Below are positions 33,838 to 43,966 of a DNA stretch of 64,000 nucleotides, piece by piece. The stretch spans positions 1 through 64,000 of the forward strand of contig JAIEQJ010000044.1 in assembly GCA_019747815.1 (NCBI GenBank). Direction: 5' to 3'. Every line of letters starts with the position of its first letter. Positions within the stretch are counted from its first letter, which is position 1. Source of the stretch: Hyphomonadaceae bacterium. GTDB lineage: Bacteria > Pseudomonadota > Alphaproteobacteria > Rhizobiales > Hyphomicrobiaceae. Position numbers and translations under genes: made by a program. The notes under the pieces are model-generated. The model did not search any database and was not told the DNA's origin. It saw nothing but the letters and a program-made list of their open reading frames with translations.

Positions 33838-35025
33838 ATGGCGGTTACCACCAGCAGCCCGCCCGGCCGGCTGAACGGGTTTCTCTACCGTCCCGAGGTG
33901 CGCCAGGCCATCTATCAGGTGCTGCTGCTGGCGGCGGCGGCGTATGTCGCCTACTGGGTGGTGAACAACGTCGCCGACAATCTGCGCCGGCAGAATGTCG
34001 CCTCCGGCTTCGATTTCCTCGGGCGCACGGCGGGCTTCGACGTTTCGCAATCGCTGATCGCGTATTCCAACGCCTCCACCTACGGCCGCGCCTTCTGGGT
34101 GGGGCTGCTCAACACGCTCCTGGTCGCGGCGCTCGGCATCGTCGCGGCCACGGTGCTCGGCTTCATCGTCGGGATTGCGCGGCTCTCCTCCAACTGGTTG
34201 GTTGCGCGCCTGGCCACGGCCTATGTCGAGATCGTGCGCAACCTGCCGCTGCTGCTGCAACTGTTCTTCTGGTACTTCGCGGTGCTCAAGAACCTGCCCG
34301 CGCCGCGGCAGAGCCATGTTCTGCCGGGCGGGGCCTTTCTCAACGTCAGGGGCTTGTATCTGCCGGCGCCTGTGCCCCAGCCTGGCTTTGCTGCGGTCGC
34401 CATTGCCGTCGGGCTGAGCCTGCTTCTAATGGCCGGCCTGTGGGCCTGGTCGTGGCGCCGACAGCACCTGACCGGGCAGCGCTTTCCCGTGCTGGGGCCC
34501 GCGCTGCTCATCCTGGTCGCCTTGCCGCTGGCGGTCTTCTTCGCTGCAGGGAGCCCTCTCAGTCTGAGCTATCCCGAGCTGCGTGGCTTCAATTTCCAGG
34601 GCGGGATCGCGGTGCAGCCCGAGCTGATGGCACTGCTGCTGGGGCTGTCCATCTACACCGCGAGCTTCATCGCCGAGATCGTGCGGGCCGGCATTCTGGG
34701 CGTGCCCAAGGGGCAGACGGAGGCCGCGCAGGCGTTGGGTCTGTCCAATGCCCAGACGCTGCGTCTCGTGGTGATCCCGCAGGCGCTGCGCATCATCATT
34801 CCGCCGCTCACCAGCCAGTATCTCAACCTCACCAAGAACTCCTCGCTGGCCGTGGCGATCGGCTATCCCGATTTTGTCAGCGTCTTCACAGGCACGGTTC
34901 TGAACCAGACCGGCCAGGCGGTGGAGGTGATCCTGATGACCATGGGCGTGTTCCTCGCGCTGAGCCTGGCCACCTCTGTGTTCATGAACTGGTTCAACCG
35001 CCGCATGGCGCTGGTGGAGAGGTAA
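33838..35025 (+). CDS. Amino-acid ABC transporter permease (AapQ-like)
   Basis: A 395-residue integral membrane subunit with a long N-terminal extension holding a membrane segment and periplasmic region (VRQAIYQVLLLAAAAYVAYW, then a segment with SGFDFLGRTAGFDVSQSL), as in AapQ/BztB. The permease loop is EIVRAGILGVPKGQTEAAQALGL. It pairs with the next gene as a heterodimer. Spacing of 47 bp from the binding-protein gene supports one operon. Confidence 0.93.
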   Translation: MAVTTSSPPGRLNGFLYRPEVRQAIYQVLLLAAAAYVAYWVVNNVADNLRRQNVASGFDFLGRTAGFDVSQSLIAYSNASTYGRAFWVGLLNTLLVAALGIVAATVLGFIVGIARLSSNWLVARLATAYVEIVRNLPLLLQLFFWYFAVLKNLPAPRQSHVLPGGAFLNVRGLYLPAPVPQPGFAAVAIAVGLSLLLMAGLWAWSWRRQHLTGQRFPVLGPALLILVALPLAVFFAAGSPLSLSYPELRGFNFQGGIAVQPELMALLLGLSIYTASFIAEIVRAGILGVPKGQTEAAQALGLSNAQTLRLVVIPQALRIIIPPLTSQYLNLTKNSSLAVAIGYPDFVSVFTGTVLNQTGQAVEVILMTMGVFLALSLATSVFMNWFNRRMALVER

Positions 35026-35029
35026 GCCG

Positions 35030-36160
35030 ATGGCGGGCTCCGCAATCACGCCTGCGCGACCACCCGGCGCCCCCGGCGGCCCCATCGCCTGGCTGCGCGC
35101 GAACCTGTTCTCGTCCTGGAGCAACGCGCTCCTGACGCTGCTGGCCCTTTGGCTCATCTACCAGGCCGTGACGGCCGCCGTCGGCTGGGCGTTCCTGCAC
35201 GCCACCTGGGAGGGGCCGGACGGGGATGCCTGCACGCGCGAAGGCGCCGGTGCCTGCTGGCCGTTCGTGGCCGACTGGTTCGGGCAGTTCATGTACGGCC
35301 GCTATCCGGAGGCGCAGCGCGGCAGGGTCAATCTCGTGTATGTGCTGGCGCTGGCCGGCCTGCTGCCGCTGATGATCCCGCAGGTGCCCGGCAAGCTGTG
35401 GTCGTCGATCTACCTGATCGCCGTTTTCCCGGTGCTGGCAACCATCCTGCTGTCCGGCGGCGTGCTCGGCCTCGAGCATGTGCCGACCGACTTCTGGGGC
35501 GGGCTGCTGGTGACGCTGGTGATCTCCAGCAGCGGCATTGCCGCGGCCTTTCCCTTGGGCATTCTGCTGGCGCTCGGCCGGCGCTCGCGCATGCCGATCG
35601 TGCGCTGGCTGTCAGTCGGCTTCATCGAGTTCGTGCGCGGGGTGCCGCTGATCACGGTGCTGTTCATGGCGTCCGTGATGCTGCCGCTGTTCATTCCCGA
35701 GCGCTGGAGCATCGACAAGCTGTTGCGCGCGCTCATCATGGTGGCGCTGTTCTCGGCCGCCTATCTTGCCGAGGTGATCCGCGGCGGCCTGCAGGCCATC
35801 CCGCGCGGCCAGTTCGAGGCGGCCGACGCGCTGGGGCTCACCTACGCCCAGAAGATGGGGTTGATCATCCTGCCGCAGGCGCTGAAGCTGGTGATCCCCG
35901 GCATCGTCAATTCCTTCATCAGCCTGTTCAAGGACACGAGCCTGGTGCTGATCATCGGCATCTTCGACCTGCTCGGCATGGTGCAGTCCGGGCTTTCCGC
36001 ACCCAAGTGGCTGTCGCCCGCGACGCCGATGACGGGCTATGTCTTTGCCGGGCTCGTGTTCTGGATCTTCTGCTTCGGCATCTCGCGCTATTCGCACTTC
36101 CTCGAGCGCCGCCTGGCGGCCGGCGGGCAACGGACGGTGGCGAAGGCCGACGAGCATTGA
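35030..36160 (+). CDS. Amino-acid ABC transporter permease (AapM-like)
   Basis: A 376-residue second permease. After a hydrophilic start comes a membrane segment, a short Cys-containing periplasmic loop (GPDGDACTREGAGACWPFVA), several further membrane segments and the EAA-type loop EVIRGGLQAIPRGQFEAADA with LGL. It begins 4 bp after AapQ. Loop and length match AapM/BztC. Confidence 0.93.
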   Translation: MAGSAITPARPPGAPGGPIAWLRANLFSSWSNALLTLLALWLIYQAVTAAVGWAFLHATWEGPDGDACTREGAGACWPFVADWFGQFMYGRYPEAQRGRVNLVYVLALAGLLPLMIPQVPGKLWSSIYLIAVFPVLATILLSGGVLGLEHVPTDFWGGLLVTLVISSSGIAAAFPLGILLALGRRSRMPIVRWLSVGFIEFVRGVPLITVLFMASVMLPLFIPERWSIDKLLRALIMVALFSAAYLAEVIRGGLQAIPRGQFEAADALGLTYAQKMGLIILPQALKLVIPGIVNSFISLFKDTSLVLIIGIFDLLGMVQSGLSAPKWLSPATPMTGYVFAGLVFWIFCFGISRYSHFLERRLAAGGQRTVAKADEH

Positions 36161-36193
36161 GCTGACGCGGGCGTTCGTTGGGGGGGTGACACT

Positions 36194-36727
36194 GTGATGA
36201 TGCCGCGCCGCGACGAGGCCCAGATCCGCCGGCTTGCCGCGCTCGCGGAGCCCGACATCGAGCAACTGGCTGGGGTTCTCATCGATTGCGTCGAGGGCGG
36301 CGCCTCCGTCAGCTTCATGCATCCGCTCAACCCTGCGACAGCGCGGCAGTTCTGGCGCGGTCTCGCCGGCGACGTGACGGCGGGGCGCCGGGTGCTGCTC
36401 GCAGCCAGCGATGCCACTGGCATCGTGGGCACCGTGCAAGTCGTCCTCGCTCAGCCCGAAAATCAGCCGCACCGTGCCGACATCGCCAAGATGCTCGTGC
36501 ACCGGCATGCGCGCAGGCGCGGCATCGGGGCCGCGCTGGTGCGCGCTGCGGAGGACAGTGCGCGTCTCGCCGGCAAGACCCTGCTCGTTCTCGACACCGC
36601 CAGCGGCGACGCGGAGCGGCTCTATGCGCGGCTTGGATGGCAACGCGCCGGCACCGTTCCCGGCTATGCGCTCTGGCCGCACGGCGGGCTCTGCAGCACC
36701 ACCTTCTACTACCGCCAGCTCGTGTGA
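36194..36727 (+). CDS. GNAT-family N-acetyltransferase
   Basis: A 177-residue acetyltransferase with the CoA-binding segment HRADIAKMLVHRHARRRGIG and ALVRAAEDSARLAGKTLLVLD, then the C-terminal GDAERLYARLGWQRAGTVPG. It lies 33 bp after the amino-acid transporter operon and could be co-transcribed, which may mean an amino-acid-like substrate. GTG at 36194 or the ATG at 36197 could start it. Confidence 0.85.
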   Translation: MMMPRRDEAQIRRLAALAEPDIEQLAGVLIDCVEGGASVSFMHPLNPATARQFWRGLAGDVTAGRRVLLAASDATGIVGTVQVVLAQPENQPHRADIAKMLVHRHARRRGIGAALVRAAEDSARLAGKTLLVLDTASGDAERLYARLGWQRAGTVPGYALWPHGGLCSTTFYYRQLV

Positions 36728-36761
36728 TCGGGCTTTGGGCCGCGGGCTGATGCCGGCCGGC

Positions 36762-37115
36762 CTAAGCCTTTGCCAGCGGTCCGTGGTCGTCGCAGTGGGT
36801 GCCGTGCGGGTGATGCAGATGCCCGTCGACCAGGTAGTCGACGTGATCGCCGTGCGGCACGGCCTCGTGGCCGCAACCGGGTCCGTGCCGGTGGCCGGGG
36901 GCATGGCCGCCGCAGCGATGCTGAGGCGTGCACCGGTCCGGGTTGGTGGTGGACACCTCGATGGTGTGCTCGTCGACATGGTCGCCGTGCACATGGTGCA
37001 GATGGCCATCGTGCAGGTAGTCCACGTGGTCGCCATGCCGGACGGCGGTATGTCCGCAGCCCGCGCCATGGACGTGCGGATGGTCGCCGTGTTGCCGATT
37101 GGAGCAGTGGGTCAT
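36762..37115 (-). CDS. Histidine-rich duplicated metal-binding-type protein
   Basis: A 117-residue cytosolic protein with about one quarter His. Two repeats, residues 16-50 and 77-111, each run HG.GCGH.AV.HGDHVDYL, then DGHLHH and a HGDH or HGTH turn; both carry a GCGH motif. The middle has CTPQHRCGGH. It starts at the ATG before THCSNRQHGDHPH. The pattern suits zinc, nickel or copper storage or delivery. No metal transporter or Zur site is adjacent, so this is an inference from composition. Confidence 0.8.
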   Translation of the reverse strand: MTHCSNRQHGDHPHVHGAGCGHTAVRHGDHVDYLHDGHLHHVHGDHVDEHTIEVSTTNPDRCTPQHRCGGHAPGHRHGPGCGHEAVPHGDHVDYLVDGHLHHPHGTHCDDHGPLAKA

Positions 37116-37205
37116 TGCCGCCTCCATTTGTCTGCGGGCTCCTGCATCCATACCAGCAAACCCACCGGCTCGACGTCCAATCCCCCCGTTTGGCCTGCTT
37201 AATCG

Positions 37206-38321
37206 TTACCGGCGCCGTGCCAGCATCCCTGCCGTCATCTCTGCAATCGCCAGCGCGGCCGTAAGCCCAGGGCTCTCGATGCCATAGAGGGCCACCAGCC
37301 CCGGGTGGCCGTGCCGGTCTGCGCCGTGGATGGCAAAATCCGGCACCGGCTCGCCCTCGCGGTAGAGCTTGGGGCGGATGCCCGTATAGTCGGGGTGCAG
37401 GCGCGTGACGTCGAGGCCTGGATAGTAGCTGCGGATGAAGTCGAGGAACTTGTCGAGCTTCTCCGGGGCAAAGCTGTAGTCGAGACCCTCGATCCATTCG
37501 ATGTCGGGGCCGAACTTGCAGCGCCCGCCGATGTCCATGGTCGCGTGCAGGCCGAGCCATGCGCCATCCGGCATCGGGTAGATATGGCGCTTGAACGGCG
37601 AGGGGCCGGACAGCGCGTAGTACTGGCCCTTGGCGTAGTAGGTCTCGGGCGGCCGGTACCGGTCGCCGTAGGTCAAGGTTGCAGCGAGCTTGGAAGCGTG
37701 CAGGCCGGCGCACAGGACGAGATGGGTGCAGGTGACGGCGCCCGGCGCTTCCCCGCCGGTGGTGAGACGAAAGTGGCCCTGCGGCGTGCGCTCGATGCGC
37801 TCCACCGGGCAGCGCAGCACGACCGAGCCGCCGTGCGCCTCGATATGGCCTTCCAGCGCCAGCATCAGGCCGTGGCTGTCGACGATGCCGGTGGAGGGTG
37901 ACAGCAAGGCCCCGACGCAGAAGAGCTCCGGCTCCAGGGCCCGCGCGGCATTGCCGCCGAGGGGCTCCAGATCGGTCACGCCGTTCTTTGCGGCCGTCTC
38001 CCGGATGGCGGCGAGCTTTGCGAGCTGGCTGTCCTGCGTGGCGACGAGCAGCTTGCCGCAGCGGGCGTGCGCCACGGTGTTGTCCGCGCAGAAGCGATAC
38101 AGCAGCGCCTTGCCGCGCACACACAGCCTCGCGCGCAGGCTGCCCGGCGGATAGTAGATGCCGGCGTGGATCACCTCGCTGTTGCGCGAGCTGGTCTCCG
38201 CGCCGATCGAGGCATGCTGTTCCAGCACCAGCACGCCATGGCCCGCTTGGCCCAGGGCCCGGGCCACGGCCAAGCCGATCACCCCGGCGCCGACAACGAT
38301 GGTTTCAACGTCTGCCGCCAT
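37206..38321 (-). CDS. FAD-dependent oxidoreductase (LhgO/glycerol-3-phosphate-dehydrogenase-like)
   Basis: A 371-residue DAO-family flavoenzyme with a Rossmann start ETIVVGAGVIGLAVARALGQ and LVLEQHASIGAETSSRNSEV IHAGIYYPPGSLRA, the hallmark of L-2-hydroxyglutarate oxidases. Later GLHATMDIGGRCKFGPDIEW and the C-terminal GIESPGLTAALAIAEMTAGM complete the fold. ATG at 38321 fits the Rossmann start; ATGs 13 and 9 codons upstream are possible. The exact substrate is not certain. Confidence 0.85.
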   Translation of the reverse strand: MAADVETIVVGAGVIGLAVARALGQAGHGVLVLEQHASIGAETSSRNSEVIHAGIYYPPGSLRARLCVRGKALLYRFCADNTVAHARCGKLLVATQDSQLAKLAAIRETAAKNGVTDLEPLGGNAARALEPELFCVGALLSPSTGIVDSHGLMLALEGHIEAHGGSVVLRCPVERIERTPQGHFRLTTGGEAPGAVTCTHLVLCAGLHASKLAATLTYGDRYRPPETYYAKGQYYALSGPSPFKRHIYPMPDGAWLGLHATMDIGGRCKFGPDIEWIEGLDYSFAPEKLDKFLDFIRSYYPGLDVTRLHPDYTGIRPKLYREGEPVPDFAIHGADRHGHPGLVALYGIESPGLTAALAIAEMTAGMLARRR

Positions 38322-38526
38322 GCCTGGCTCGCGAGATGGCCCACCCATGCCTGATCGCACGATCCGCGGCGGTTATCCACATCGGCCCTGCGGGTCGCTT
38401 GTGCGCGGAACATAAATAGAACATAATAGGGACGAATGTTCCGCCCAACTCAGCTCGATCGACTCAGCGTAGATGAGAGCCGTTCCCCGCACCGGCGAAC
38501 ACAGTCATTCATAGGAGGCGCATCGC

Positions 38527-39678
38527 ATGGGCCTGTTCCAGTCGTCGAACCGCGAAGGCTTTGCCCCCCACTCGCATGTCGCCGGCAGCCGGTGTCCCCT
38601 GTGCGAGCAGCCGATCGGGCAGGACATCGCGCGCCGGATCGAGGCCAAGCAGCGTGAGCACTACGAGGCCGCCCTGGTAAAAGCACGCGCAGAGGCCGCC
38701 GCCGCCGCCGAGCAGAAGATCGCAGCCGCTCGCAATGAAGCCAGGGTTGCCGCCGAAGCGGCAATGACGGCAAAGCTTGCCGAGTTTCAGTCGAAGCTGG
38801 CCCAGGAGCAGCAGGCAAAAACGGCCGTGCAGCAGCAGGTGGCTGCCCTCAAGGCGGAGCAGCAGGCAGCAATCGACAAGCGCGTTGCCGAGATTCAGGA
38901 AGGCGTCCAGCGGCAGAAAGCGGATCTGCAGAGGGAGAAGGACACCGCTGTCCTTGCCGAGAAGGCCAAGGTCTTGAAGCTTCAATCGGAGCTGCAGGAC
39001 ATGCAACGCAAGCTCGAGGGCAAGTCGGCGCACGAGCTCGGCGAAGGCTCCGAGATCGATCTGTTCGAGCAGCTTCGCACGGCGTTCGAGACCGACCGCA
39101 TCCAGCGCGTGCCCAAGGGCGTCAATGGTGCCGACGTCATCCACGAGGTGATCCACAACGGCAAGGTGTGCGGCAAAATCATCTACGATGCCAAGAACCG
39201 CGACGCCTGGCAGAATGGGTTTGCCACCAAGCTCAAGGCGGACAAGCTGGTGCAGGGAGCGGACTTTGCTATCCTGTCGAGCAACAAGTTTCCGAAGGAC
39301 AAGAGCCAGGTCCACCCCCAGGACGGCGTGATCGTAGCCAACCCCGCGCGCGTGCTGGCGCTCGTGGAGATACTGCGCGACCAACTCGTGCGTATGCACG
39401 AGCTGCGCGTCAGCAACGAGGAGCGCGGCAGCAAGACGGTCGAGCTTTACGCCTTCATCACCTCGGAGCACTGCAAGCAGCTTATCGAGCAGGTCGAGGC
39501 GCAGGCCGGCAGGATGCTCGATCTCGACGCCAAGGAGCAGGAGGCGCACCGGCGTCTGTGGGACCAGCGCAGGAAGCTGATCAACTCGGTGCAGAAAGCC
39601 CGCTCCGATCTCACCTTCGAGATCGACCGCATCATCGGCACCGCCGGCAACGGTCCGGCAGAGGACGAGGCGGCGTGA
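38527..39678 (+). CDS. DUF2130 coiled-coil protein with nuclease-like core
   Basis: A 383-residue DUF2130 protein. A short Cys pair (CPLCEQ, residues 23-28) precedes a coiled coil of Ala/Glu/Gln heptads (about 40-170). The globular end contains GSEIDLFEQLRTAF, KVCGKIIYDAKNRDAW and DKLVQGADFAILSS, which resembles a PD-(D/E)XK site. Some members are tied to DNA metabolism, but no activity is known for the family. It stands alone. Confidence 0.87.
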   Translation: MGLFQSSNREGFAPHSHVAGSRCPLCEQPIGQDIARRIEAKQREHYEAALVKARAEAAAAAEQKIAAARNEARVAAEAAMTAKLAEFQSKLAQEQQAKTAVQQQVAALKAEQQAAIDKRVAEIQEGVQRQKADLQREKDTAVLAEKAKVLKLQSELQDMQRKLEGKSAHELGEGSEIDLFEQLRTAFETDRIQRVPKGVNGADVIHEVIHNGKVCGKIIYDAKNRDAWQNGFATKLKADKLVQGADFAILSSNKFPKDKSQVHPQDGVIVANPARVLALVEILRDQLVRMHELRVSNEERGSKTVELYAFITSEHCKQLIEQVEAQAGRMLDLDAKEQEAHRRLWDQRRKLINSVQKARSDLTFEIDRIIGTAGNGPAEDEAA

Positions 39679-39782
39679 GTGTCTTCCACGCCTCTTTGAA
39701 ATGCTGGTAGCGCACATGGTATAGCTGTTCCGCGTCCGCCTTCTGGCGGCCCGCGCAACAGCTGTATCGAGGCAGGCGCAAC

Positions 39783-39974
39783 ATGTTCCTCCCGTTCTGG
39801 CAGCGTCTCCTGGCCACCGTCGTCACGATGTTGGTCGCAAGCTATCTCGCTGGCCTCGCGTGGCAGGCCGTGCTCAATTTTCCGCTTCCCAGCTACGTGG
39901 CCGGCTTGGTTGGCGGGGTGGCGGCACTGCCCGTGTGGGATCTCCTCAAGAGGATACGGCCGTCCAAGGCGTAA
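39783..39974 (+). CDS. Small membrane protein
   Basis: A 63-residue protein with two hydrophobic segments (LLATVVTMLVASYLAGLAW and PSYVAGLVGGVAALPVWDLL) and a basic C-terminus (KRIRPSKA). AGGCGCAACATG gives a weak ribosome site. No family is recognised. Confidence 0.55.
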   Translation: MFLPFWQRLLATVVTMLVASYLAGLAWQAVLNFPLPSYVAGLVGGVAALPVWDLLKRIRPSKA

Positions 39975-40056
39975 GGCGTGCGGAGCAGACCGTGGATGCG
40001 GCTTGCTCTAGGGGCGATCTGCATTTGCTGCCCCGTCCAGACCGGCGATCCGCTGC

Positions 40057-41127
40057 CTAGTCATCCTCCATTCGCTGCCGCTTCTGCGCGCGATAATTCC
40101 GGGTCCGCTTGATCCAGACCTTGCGGAGCTCAGCCCGTTCTCGGGGATCATTCTTGCGGGCGAGATGAGCGAGTTCGCGCTGCAGCTTGCCGTAGCTGCG
40201 CCAGCGATCCTCGGCGAGGGTTCCGTCGGCCAGCGCGGCACGGATCGCGCAGCCGGGCTCCGTACCGTGTGTACAATCGTTGAAGCGGCATTCGGCGGCC
40301 AGCGCCTCGACATCGGTGAAAGTCGTGGCAACGCCGGCATCCGCATCCCACAACCCCAGTTCGCGCATGCCGGGCGTATCCAGCACCAGACGCCCATTCG
40401 GCAGCAGCACGAGCTGGCGATGCGTGGTGGCGTGGCGGCCGCGCGCATCCTCTTCACGAATAGCCTTGGTAGCCATCAGCGCAACGCCGGCGAGCGCATT
40501 GACGAGGCTCGATTTGCCGACGCCCGAGCTGCCAAGCAACGCGGCGGTCTGTCCCGGCGCGAAACTTTCACCCAGCGCTTCCAGCCCCTCGCCACTGACT
40601 ACAGACACCACATGCACGGGCACGCTCAACGCGATGGCCTCGATCTCGGCCTTGCGCGCGCCGCCGTCGTGGCAGAGGTCCGCCTTGGTCAACACGACGA
40701 CCGGAGTGGCGCCGCTCTCCCAGGCGGTGGCGAGGTAGCGCTCGATCCGGCGGGGATTGAGGTTTGCGTTCAGCGAGGCGACCAAGAGGGCGACGTCGAC
40801 GTTCGCGGCGACAACCTGCGCGGCCTGGCCACGGCCTGCGGCCTTGCGCGTGAAGGCACCATGGCGCGGTAGGACATGGTGGATGGTTGCGCTCGCCTCT
40901 TGTTGGCGGACGGTGGCAGCCACCCAGTCGCCGGCGACCGGGTAGGCGCCAGGCTCGGCCTCATGCGCGAAGCGCCCGGAAAGTTGGGCGGTCGCTTCGC
41001 CAATCGGAGTTGCGAGCACATAATGCCCGCGCTGCTGAATGATCACACGAGCCGGCGAGAGGTCGCGTGTGGCGTAGATTTGGAACTGCTGTTGGAGCGC
41101 GTCGCTCCAGCCGTAGCGGTTGAGCAC
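40057..41127 (-). CDS. rsgA: Ribosome small-subunit-dependent GTPase A
   Basis: A 356-residue circularly permuted GTPase that helps mature the 30S subunit. An OB-fold start precedes G4 VVLTKADLC and G1 GSSGVGKSSLVNAL; G3 is DTPGMREL. The C-terminal zinc knuckle is ECRFNDCTHGTEPGC. It ends in a basic tail (TRNYRAQKRQRMEDD). The length is usual. Confidence 0.95.
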   Translation of the reverse strand: MLNRYGWSDALQQQFQIYATRDLSPARVIIQQRGHYVLATPIGEATAQLSGRFAHEAEPGAYPVAGDWVAATVRQQEASATIHHVLPRHGAFTRKAAGRGQAAQVVAANVDVALLVASLNANLNPRRIERYLATAWESGATPVVVLTKADLCHDGGARKAEIEAIALSVPVHVVSVVSGEGLEALGESFAPGQTAALLGSSGVGKSSLVNALAGVALMATKAIREEDARGRHATTHRQLVLLPNGRLVLDTPGMRELGLWDADAGVATTFTDVEALAAECRFNDCTHGTEPGCAIRAALADGTLAEDRWRSYGKLQRELAHLARKNDPRERAELRKVWIKRTRNYRAQKRQRMEDD

Positions 41128-41418
41128 GATGGATGTCCTTCGGCAAAGCCATAGCGGGCGCCGGCCGAGGAAATCCTAAAATGTCAGGAGAGCGTGTCGG
41201 TGACGGCGCGGTGCGGGGAACTGTGGGCAATGACAATCATTGTTCACCCTCCTTTTCGTGCCGTGTTGAACGCCGCTGATGTAGGCGGATGCGTGCGCCG
41301 CGTCAAGGCGCACGCAAGTTGAGGCAAGCGGAGCTGAGGCCCAACGCGACTGGCGAACGGTGTCACGGCGTGCGCCGGTCGGGGTTTGGTGCTCGACTCG
41401 AGCGACGCGTCGCTCGAG

Positions 41419-42093
41419 TCAGCCCCGTGCGGCCGCTGCGCGGATGGCGGCGATGTTCTCCTGATACTTGCCGCTCTTGAACACGGCGGACCCCGCCACC
41501 AACACGTCGGCACCTGCTTTGGCGCAGGTCCCTGCGGTATCGGGTGCAACGCCGCCATCGACCTCCAGATGGATCGGCCGCGACCCGATCAGGGCGCGCA
41601 CGCGGGCGATCTTGTCGACCATGGCGGGAATGAACGCCTGCCCGCCGAAGCCCGGGTTGACGGTCATCACCAGAATGAGGTCGACCCGGTCGAGCACGTA
41701 GGCAATGGCGCTCTCGGGCGTCTGCGGCGTCAGGGAGACGCCGGCCTTCTTGCCGAGCGCGCGGATGAGCTGCAGCGAGCGGTCGAGATGCGGGCCGGCC
41801 TCGGCGTGCACGGTCACGATGTCGGAACCGGCCTGCGCAAAGGCCTCGATGAAGGGGTCGGCCGGCGCAATCATCAGATGCACATCCAGCACTTTGCGGG
41901 TGTGCGGGCGGATGGCCGCCACCACGCCCGGCCCGATGGTGATGTTGGGCACGAAATGGCCGTCCATCACGTCCACATGCACCCAGTCGCAGCCGGCCTG
42001 GTCGATGGCGCGCACCTCCTCGCCGAGCTTGGCGAAATCGGCCGAGAGGATGGACGGCGCGATCAGGATGTCCTTGGTCATGCTCATTGTCAT
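41419..42093 (-). CDS. rpe: Ribulose-phosphate 3-epimerase
   Basis: A 224-residue TIM-barrel enzyme of the pentose-phosphate and Calvin cycles interconverting ribulose-5-P and xylulose-5-P. Signatures are [40 protein letters not shown] (metal His, Asp) and [15 protein letters not shown]. Three ATGs lie close (42093, 42087, 42081); the first is given. The open frame upstream of them encodes only dispersed repeat sequence. Confidence 0.94.
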   Translation of the reverse strand: MTMSMTKDILIAPSILSADFAKLGEEVRAIDQAGCDWVHVDVMDGHFVPNITIGPGVVAAIRPHTRKVLDVHLMIAPADPFIEAFAQAGSDIVTVHAEAGPHLDRSLQLIRALGKKAGVSLTPQTPESAIAYVLDRVDLILVMTVNPGFGGQAFIPAMVDKIARVRALIGSRPIHLEVDGGVAPDTAGTCAKAGADVLVAGSAVFKSGKYQENIAAIRAAAARG

Positions 42094-42426
42094 ATCCGGC
42101 TGTTGCGATCCGGCGTGGCCCGCGCCTGTCATACCGGGGCTCGTCGCCGGTATCCAGCCGTCTTGGACCATCGCACGAGAAAAGCGGCGGAATTCACGGG
42201 CATAACCCGGCACCGCATCCTGGTCGCAGAGCCCGGCTCGGCGGTGCTGGAGCCCTTCCGACTATCGTGGAAGCGCTCAGCCTGGTGTCATCCCGGACGG
42301 CCGCAGGCCGATCCGGGATCCAGGGGCCAAGAGCACCAGCCTCGCGCCTCTGACCTCTGGGTCCCGGCTCTCCGCTGCGCTCCGGCCGGGATGACACCTT
42401 CGATGCAATCTCAGCCGGAAAGGCCC
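42094..42426. repeat. REP-like palindromes between rpe and rimK
   Basis: Three hairpins in 333 bp without a gene: ATACCGG/CCGGTAT at 42131-42153; ATCCCGGA..GGCC / GGCC..ATCCGGGAT at 42290-42319 (one bulge); TCCCGGC/GCCGGGA at 42362-42391. The CCGGGATGACA ending also appears alone near 8085 and 58216, so it is a dispersed family. Confidence 0.75.
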
Positions 42427-43332
42427 TCAGCCGACGCCGCGCGTCCTCGTTTCGCCCGGCCGGGCCCGCGTTTCCAGGAATTCGATCATGACACCGGCCA
42501 CATCCGCGCCGCTCGCCTGCTCCATGCCCTCGATGCCGGGCGAGGAGTTCACCTCGATCACCACCGGTCCGCGGTTGGAGCGCAGCATGTCGACGCCGGC
42601 GACGTTGAGGCCCAGCACCTCGGCCGAGCGGATGGCGGTCTTGCGTTCCTCCTCGGTGATGGCGACGGGCTCCGCCTTGCCGCCGCGGTGCAGGTTGGCC
42701 CGGAAGTCGCCGATCTTGCCGTGGCGCTTCATGCTGGCCACCACCACGCCGCCCACCACCAGCGCGCGAATGTCGGTGCCGCCGGCCTCCCTGATGAACT
42801 CCTGCACCAGGATGTTCATGTTGGCGGCGCTGAAGGCCTCGATGATCGATTTGGCCGAGGCTGTGGTCTCGGCCAGGATCACGCCCATGCCCTGCGTGCC
42901 TTCCAGCAGCTTGATGACGCAGGGCGCGCCGCCGACCTCCTTGATGACATCCTCGGCGCGGCGCGGACCGTGGGCGAAGGCCGTCACCGGCAGGCCGATG
43001 CCTTCGCGCGCCAGCAGCTGCATGGCGCGAAGCTTGTCGCGCGAACGGCCGATGGCCACGCTCTCGTTCAGCGGAAACACGCCCTGCACCTCGAACTGGC
43101 GCAGCACGGCAAGACCATAGTGCGTGATGGACGCGCCGATGCGCGGGATCACGGCGTCGTAGCGGGGCAACACCCGCCCCCCGTGCATCAGCGTCGGCTT
43201 GCTCGACGTGATGTTCATGTGCAGGTGCAGGGTGTTGATCACGTCGATCTCGTGTTTGCGTGCCCGCGCCGCCTCGACGATGCGCCGGTGCGAATAGAGG
43301 CTCGGATTGCGAGCAAGCATCACGAATTTCAT
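42427..43332 (-). CDS. rimK: ATP-grasp ligase RimK (S6 glutamate ligase family)
   Basis: A 301-residue ATP-grasp enzyme that adds glutamate to the C-terminus of ribosomal protein S6. Marks are [56 protein letters not shown] and the metal site [17 protein letters not shown]. The length is standard. The target here could differ, since RimK-like enzymes also work on other acceptors. No RimB or glnB partner is next to it. Confidence 0.93.
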   Translation of the reverse strand: MKFVMLARNPSLYSHRRIVEAARARKHEIDVINTLHLHMNITSSKPTLMHGGRVLPRYDAVIPRIGASITHYGLAVLRQFEVQGVFPLNESVAIGRSRDKLRAMQLLAREGIGLPVTAFAHGPRRAEDVIKEVGGAPCVIKLLEGTQGMGVILAETTASAKSIIEAFSAANMNILVQEFIREAGGTDIRALVVGGVVVASMKRHGKIGDFRANLHRGGKAEPVAITEEERKTAIRSAEVLGLNVAGVDMLRSNRGPVVIEVNSSPGIEGMEQASGADVAGVMIEFLETRARPGETRTRGVG

Positions 43333-43517
43333 GGGCGACCGTTGCAGACCTTTGATCTTCGGGCAATCAGGACGGGCAATCAGGGCAGACTGGCCAAGCG
43401 CGTGGCGTCTTGGTGATAGCCATTCACGCGCTCACGGCCAAGCCCGCACCGCGGCACATCGATGGCCGCAGCGCAAAAGGTCCGGTCGGTCCTGCTGGTT
43501 AACGGGCTCGGCGCCGC

Positions 43518-43715
43518 TCAGTTCTGGGGTAGGGCGTACTCGCTGTGCGGCGGCGGCCCGTCGATGCTGGCGTTGAACAGCCAGGCCCCCAGCGCCACCG
43601 CCACCAGGAGAATGAGCAGTCCCAATGCCGCACGGCGTATGGCCCAGCCCAGAGTGGCGAGCTGCGGCTCGCGCCGCTGTTGAAGTGACAAGCCAGGAGC
43701 ACTCGGCGAAGACAT
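43518..43715 (-). CDS. Small single-pass membrane protein
   Basis: A 65-residue protein with one membrane segment (AALGLLILLVAVALGAWLF) between a basic N-terminus and a Pro-rich tail (NASIDGPPPHSEYALPQN). No family is recognised. Confidence 0.5.
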   Translation of the reverse strand: MSSPSAPGLSLQQRREPQLATLGWAIRRAALGLLILLVAVALGAWLFNASIDGPPPHSEYALPQN

Positions 43716-43966
43716 CGGTCACACCCTCCCTCGGCAACGCAAAACGGCATTTTTCTAGACGCGGGACACCGTCCACGCAGTCGAAAGGCGCGCACCCCGC
43801 TGCGCTCTTCCCAGCAACGTCTCTGACCGATTTTCCCGTCGCAGCCGCTCGTCAGGCCGCCGGCCATGAATGGTCTGAGGACTTGGGCGGCGTCAAGGCA
43901 AGGCTGCCCCGCCGGCACATACCGCCGCCACCTTGTTGCGGCGATGCGACAGGGAGCCGCCCACCC

